Shown here piece by piece: positions 45,976-49,080 of a stretch of DNA of 49,080 nt. The position numbers and the translations under genes were made by a program. Source of the DNA: Anaerovibrio sp. (GTDB taxonomy: Bacteria > Bacillota > Negativicutes > Selenomonadales > Selenomonadaceae); assembly GCA_028691285.1 (NCBI GenBank), contig JAQUZO010000003.1, positions 1 through 49,080 of the forward strand, given 5' to 3'. How positions within the stretch are numbered: position 1 is the first letter of the stretch; each line of letters opens with the position of its first letter. The notes under the pieces are model-generated. The model searched no databases and was not told the origin of the DNA. It was given only the letters and a program-made list of their open reading frames with translations.

Positions 45976-46569
45976 ATGGCAATTGATAGAGTACCAGCAC
46001 TGAAGAGATGCCGTTCTCTCGGTATTGAGCCAGGCGTTGTAGGTCTTGGCAAGAGTTCCAAGCGTCAGCCTCGCCGCACCCGTGGCAAGGTAAGCGAGTA
46101 TGGAATTCAGTTGAAGGAAAAGCAGAAGGCAAAGTTCATCTACGGTGTGCTGGAGAAGCAGTTCCGCGCTTACTATGCCAAGGCAAAGAAAATGCCGGGC
46201 ATCACCGGTGAGAACCTGATCAGCCTTTTGGAAAGAAGACTGGACAATGTAGTGTTCCGTCTTGGTATTGCTGCAACCCGCAAGCAGGCACGCCAGATTG
46301 TCCGTCATGGTCATATTACCGTGAACGGCAAGCGCATGGACATTCCGTCTGCACTTGTTAATGTAAATGATGTTATTGCAGTAGCTGAGAAGAGCCGTTC
46401 CAACGACTTCTTCAAGGCGCAGGCTGAGTCCAACAATGCACTCAGCACTCCAGCTTGGATTACCGCTGGCACTGACAGCTTCAGCGGTACTGTAACTCGT
46501 TTCCCTGTCAGTGAGGATTTTGATATTCCTGTTGACAGCCAGGCTATTGTCGAGTTGTACTCCAAATAA
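45976..46569 (+). CDS. rpsD: Small ribosomal subunit protein uS4, zinc-free form
   Basis: S4 initiates 30S assembly. The 197-residue protein has VSEYGIQLKEKQKAKFIYGVLEKQFR, LERRLDNVVFRLG and the S4 RNA-binding domain RQIVRHGHITVNGKRMDIPS. The N terminus (MAIDRVPALKRCRSLGIEPG) has one cysteine and lacks the four-cysteine zinc site of the common form, as in some Clostridia and relatives. Confidence 0.97.
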   Translation: MAIDRVPALKRCRSLGIEPGVVGLGKSSKRQPRRTRGKVSEYGIQLKEKQKAKFIYGVLEKQFRAYYAKAKKMPGITGENLISLLERRLDNVVFRLGIAATRKQARQIVRHGHITVNGKRMDIPSALVNVNDVIAVAEKSRSNDFFKAQAESNNALSTPAWITAGTDSFSGTVTRFPVSEDFDIPVDSQAIVELYSK

Positions 46570-46646
46570 TAAATTCTGTGTATTTTTTGCATTCGTTATC
46601 GGATATGTACATAGATGCATTGATTTATTGAGGAGGGCAATTCCAC

Positions 46647-47660
46647 ATGATCGAAATCGCAACACCTAAGATTGAGATACAGGAAAATGATGAGGATCTT
46701 TGCTATGGGAAGTTCGTCTGCGAGCCTATGACCCGCGGCTACGGCATTACCATTGGCAACAGTATGCGCCGCATACTGTTGTCCTCTATTCAAGGTGCAG
46801 CTATCACCTCCGTAAAAATTGATGGTGTACTGCATGAGTTCTCCACAGTTCCTGGAGTTCGGGATGATGTGACCAACATCATCCTGCACTTAAAGGAGCT
46901 CTGCCTCAAGATGTATTGTGATGAGCCGAAAGTCATTCGCATTGAAGCAGAAGGTGAGCAGGAAGTAACAGCAGCGGATATTATTCATGATGCTGATATT
47001 GAAATCCTCAATCCTGAGCTGCATATTGCGACAATCAATGAGGCGGGTTCCTTGAAGATAGAAATGGTTGTTGAGCATGGCCTTGGCTATGTTCCTGCCG
47101 AAAAGAAAAAAGCTCAGGATGATACCATCGGTGTTGTTCTGGTTGATTCTATCTTCTCACCGATTCGTCGAGTAAATTACAAGGTTGAGGATATTCGTGT
47201 CGGTGATGCTACTGACTACGACAGGCTGACTTTGGAGGTCTGGACTGATGGGTCCATTCAGCCGGAAGAGGCTGTCAGCAAAGCAGCCGCAATTCTGATT
47301 GGCCGTTTGAAGCTGTTCCAGAACCTGACAGTAGTTCCTGAAATCGAACTGACTGTAGAGGTCGCAGCGGAGGCAAGCAGTGATACTGTTGTCAGCAATC
47401 CGGAATTGGATTCTGTTTTGGCAACCAAGGTAGAGGATATGGATTTGACGGTTCGTTCCTACAATTGCTTGATGCGGGCAGAGATTAAGACTGTTGGTGA
47501 CCTGGTAAGCAAGACTGAGGAGGAGATTATGAAGGTTCGTAATCTTGGCACCAAGTCTTTGGATGAGGTTAAAGACAAGCTGAAGTCTATGGGATTATCC
47601 TTAAAGGAAAGTGATGCTTCTGCATTGGGAGCTTTTCCTGAAGACGATTCGGAAGCTTGA
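46647..47660 (+). CDS. rpoA: RNA polymerase alpha subunit
   Basis: Alpha scaffolds RNA polymerase and contacts UP elements and activators. The 337-residue protein has the N-terminal dimerisation domain ([31 protein letters not shown]) and the C-terminal domain ([38 protein letters not shown]). It is about 20 residues longer than usual, through a longer linker between the domains and an acidic tail. ATG 46647 follows GGAGGG. A 77-base gap separates it from rpsD. Confidence 0.98.
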   Translation: MIEIATPKIEIQENDEDLCYGKFVCEPMTRGYGITIGNSMRRILLSSIQGAAITSVKIDGVLHEFSTVPGVRDDVTNIILHLKELCLKMYCDEPKVIRIEAEGEQEVTAADIIHDADIEILNPELHIATINEAGSLKIEMVVEHGLGYVPAEKKKAQDDTIGVVLVDSIFSPIRRVNYKVEDIRVGDATDYDRLTLEVWTDGSIQPEEAVSKAAAILIGRLKLFQNLTVVPEIELTVEVAAEASSDTVVSNPELDSVLATKVEDMDLTVRSYNCLMRAEIKTVGDLVSKTEEEIMKVRNLGTKSLDEVKDKLKSMGLSLKESDASALGAFPEDDSEA

Positions 47661-47699
47661 GTAACATTATTTTTTTGATACAAGGAAAGAGGGAAATAA

Positions 47700-48047
47700 A
47701 TGGCTTATAGAAAGTTAGGTCGTGATTCTAGTGCTCGTAAGGCACTGTTCAAGAGCATTCTGACTTCCTTCTTCAAGCATGAGCGTATTGAGACTACCGA
47801 GGCTAAGGCTAAGGAGCTTAGCGGCCTTGCAGAGCAGTTGATCACTCTCGCTAAGCGCGGTGATTTGGCAGCCCGTCGTCAGGCTATTGCTCAGCTTGCT
47901 GATGAGGATGTAGTTAGAAAGCTGTTTTCTGAGATTGTTGAGTACGACTCTGTGAAGAACCGTCAGGGCGGCTATACTCGTATCATGAAGCTGGGCGTTC
48001 GCCGCGGCGATGCAGCTCCAATGGTTATCGTTGAGCTGGTAAAATAA
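47700..48047 (+). CDS. rplQ: Large ribosomal subunit protein bL17
   Basis: L17 lies near the tunnel exit. The 115-residue protein has [21 protein letters not shown], the helical region [13 protein letters not shown] and the end [25 protein letters not shown]. It is the last ribosomal gene and is followed by a terminator hairpin at 48097. Confidence 0.98.
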   Translation: MAYRKLGRDSSARKALFKSILTSFFKHERIETTEAKAKELSGLAEQLITLAKRGDLAARRQAIAQLADEDVVRKLFSEIVEYDSVKNRQGGYTRIMKLGVRRGDAAPMVIVELVK

Positions 48048-48067
48048 GCGCACGAGACCATTTCTGA

Positions 48068-48096
48068 TTGAGTTAGCTTAATAATCATAGTATAAT
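48068..48096 (+). promoter_or_regulatory. Promoter of the ecfA genes
   Basis: TTGAGT (48068-48073), a 17-base spacer and TATAAT (48091-48096). It directly abuts the terminator hairpin that starts at 48097, so a transcript starting near 48103 would begin inside the hairpin's left arm. Confidence 0.6.
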
Positions 48097-48136
48097 AAAG
48101 CTGTTGCTTCTTTGTGAGGCAGCAGCTTTTATTTTT
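48097..48136 (+). terminator. Terminator after rplQ
   Basis: AAAGCTGTTGC (48097-48107) pairs with GCAGCAGCTTT (48119-48129) with one G-T wobble, followed by TATTTTT. It closes the long ribosomal transcript. Confidence 0.75.
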
Positions 48137-48156
48137 GTATTTATAAGGAGTGTTCA

Positions 48157-48993
48157 ATGGCTTTTATAGAATGTAGAAATTTATCCCATACCTACAATGC
48201 GGGCATGGAAAACCCCTATAAGGCATTGGATGATATCAATATAAAGATTGAGCAGGGAGAATTTGTTGCAATTCTGGGGACAAACGGTTCCGGTAAATCA
48301 ACGCTGGCCAAGCATTTCAATTCGTTGCTCCAGCCTACAGAGGGCATCTGCCTGGTGGATGGCATGGATACGGCCAGAGAGGAAAACCTCTGGGATATCC
48401 GCAGGCGTGTGGGTATGGTATTCCAGAATCCGGACAATCAGATCATTGCTGCCATAGTGGAGGATGATATAGGCTTCGGGCCGGAAAACATCGGCATGGA
48501 TCCGCATGAAATCAGGCGGCGGGTGACAGCAGCTCTCAAGGCAGTCAATATGGAGGAATTCAGGCATTTTGCGCCTCATCTCCTCAGCGGCGGCCAGAAG
48601 CAGCGGGTGGCAATTGCCGGAGCACTGGCGATGGATACGGAGTGCCTGGTCCTGGATGAGCCGACGGCGATGCTGGACCCCGTGGGAAGACAGGAAGTAA
48701 TGGATACAGTCAGCAAGCTGAACCGTGAGAAACAGATTACTGTTATCAATATTACCCATTTTATGGAGGAGGCGGCTCTTTCGGACAGGGTGCTTGTCAT
48801 GAAGCAGGGCAGGATTCTCAGGGAAGGCACGCCGGAGGAAATCTTTCAGGATATCAGGGGCATGAAGGAGCTGGGGCTGGATGTGCCGGTGGCCGCCGAG
48901 CTGGCATATCGTCTGGAGCAAAGAGGTATAAAGCTGGGAAAAGCCATTATAAACAGGGAGGCATTGGTGAAGGAATTATGTCAATTGAAATAA
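48157..48993 (+). CDS. ecfA1: ECF transporter ATPase EcfA1
   Basis: One of the two ATPases of the shared energy-coupling (ECF) module that powers vitamin and cobalt or nickel uptake. The 278-residue protein has Walker A GTNGSGKST, the Q loop FQNPDNQI, ABC signature LSGGQKQR, Walker B CLVLDEPTAMLDP and the H loop ITHFMEEA. FQNPDNQI and the DDIGFGPEN segment mark EcfA1. It follows the ribosomal cluster, its usual location in Firmicutes, and overlaps ecfA2 by 16 bases. Confidence 0.95.
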   Translation: MAFIECRNLSHTYNAGMENPYKALDDINIKIEQGEFVAILGTNGSGKSTLAKHFNSLLQPTEGICLVDGMDTAREENLWDIRRRVGMVFQNPDNQIIAAIVEDDIGFGPENIGMDPHEIRRRVTAALKAVNMEEFRHFAPHLLSGGQKQRVAIAGALAMDTECLVLDEPTAMLDPVGRQEVMDTVSKLNREKQITVINITHFMEEAALSDRVLVMKQGRILREGTPEEIFQDIRGMKELGLDVPVAAELAYRLEQRGIKLGKAIINREALVKELCQLK

Positions 48994-49080
48994 AGAATAT
49001 CTCATATATTTATATGCCCAAAACTCCCTATGAAAGAGTGGCCTTGCAGGATGTAAGCATAGATATTCCTGAGGGAAAAA
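48978..49080 (+). CDS. ecfA2: ECF transporter ATPase EcfA2, 5' end only
   Basis: The first 34 codons from ATG 48978 run off the window: MSIEIKNISYIYMPKTPYE, then RVALQDVSIDIPEGK. This is the N-terminal segment of an EcfA2-type ABC ATPase leading toward the Walker A loop. It overlaps the end of ecfA1 by 16 bases. ecfT probably follows outside the window. Confidence 0.85.
   Translation, partial: MSIEIKNISYIYMPKTPYERVALQDVSIDIPEGK

Noticed and set aside
45457-46665. 402-codon frame on the minus strand across rpsK and rpsD
   Set aside because: Same reason: it is opposite two well-supported ribosomal genes and shows no family motif.

Overview
The window looks like a chromosomal segment from a Gram-positive-lineage (Firmicutes) bacterium, most probably a member of the Negativicutes such as a Selenomonas relative. 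This is inferred from the flagellar cheA-cheW-cheC-cheD-fliA order, a FapA (DUF342) protein, an S10-spc-alpha ribosomal super-operon ending in rpoA-rplQ-ecfA, a zinc-free S4, frequent TTG/GTG starts behind strong GGAGG sites and an L7Ae-like gene ahead of rpsL. No 16S gene is present, so the genus is not determined.

Layout. (1) 1-6568: the distal end of a chemotaxis/flagellar operon, with the 3' end of cheA, then cheW, cheC, cheD, a small membrane protein, sigma-28 (fliA), fapA, a small charged protein and a SwrB/DUF6115-like membrane-anchored protein, closed by a hairpin terminator. (2) 6603-7253: a broken Rpn-type PD-(D/E)XK nuclease gene on the minus strand. (3) 7606-21109: an AT-richer island of eleven same-strand genes. 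They encode a von Willebrand A-like lipoprotein, a four-helix membrane protein, a tubulin/FtsZ-superfamily protein, an 1117-residue protein with an actin/Hsp70-type ATPase domain, a coiled-coil membrane protein, two proteins sharing a new N-terminal domain (one with three zinc ribbons, one membrane-anchored with an NTF2-like end), a zinc-ribbon TM2 protein, a glycoside hydrolase family 3 lipoprotein, a zinc-ribbon membrane protein and a secreted protein. (4) 21201-21455: a truncated IS66-like remnant, followed by tRNA-Ala(GGC).

(5) 21652-28509: housekeeping genes, with a divergently read polysaccharide deacetylase pair, then SEC-C methionine aminopeptidase, a UbiB-family kinase-like protein, AroH chorismate mutase, RidA and transketolase. 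(6) 28851-48047: str operon (L7Ae-like, rpsL, rpsG, fusA, tuf), then the S10/spc/alpha cluster (rpsJ to rplQ, including secY, adk, infA, rpmJ and rpoA) with its own promoter. (7) 48157-end: ecfA1 and the start of ecfA2, the ATPases of an ECF vitamin transporter.

The candidate undescribed system is the 7.6-21.1 kb island. It puts a tubulin-fold protein directly beside an actin/Hsp70-fold ATPase. Around them are lipid-anchored, membrane-spanning and zinc-ribbon partners and a probable peptidoglycan-cleaving enzyme. Read together, the parts suggest a nucleotide-driven machine at the inner membrane that organises or remodels the envelope; this is inference from domains and gene order. The flanking mobile-element debris and AT-rich composition suggest it was acquired horizontally.
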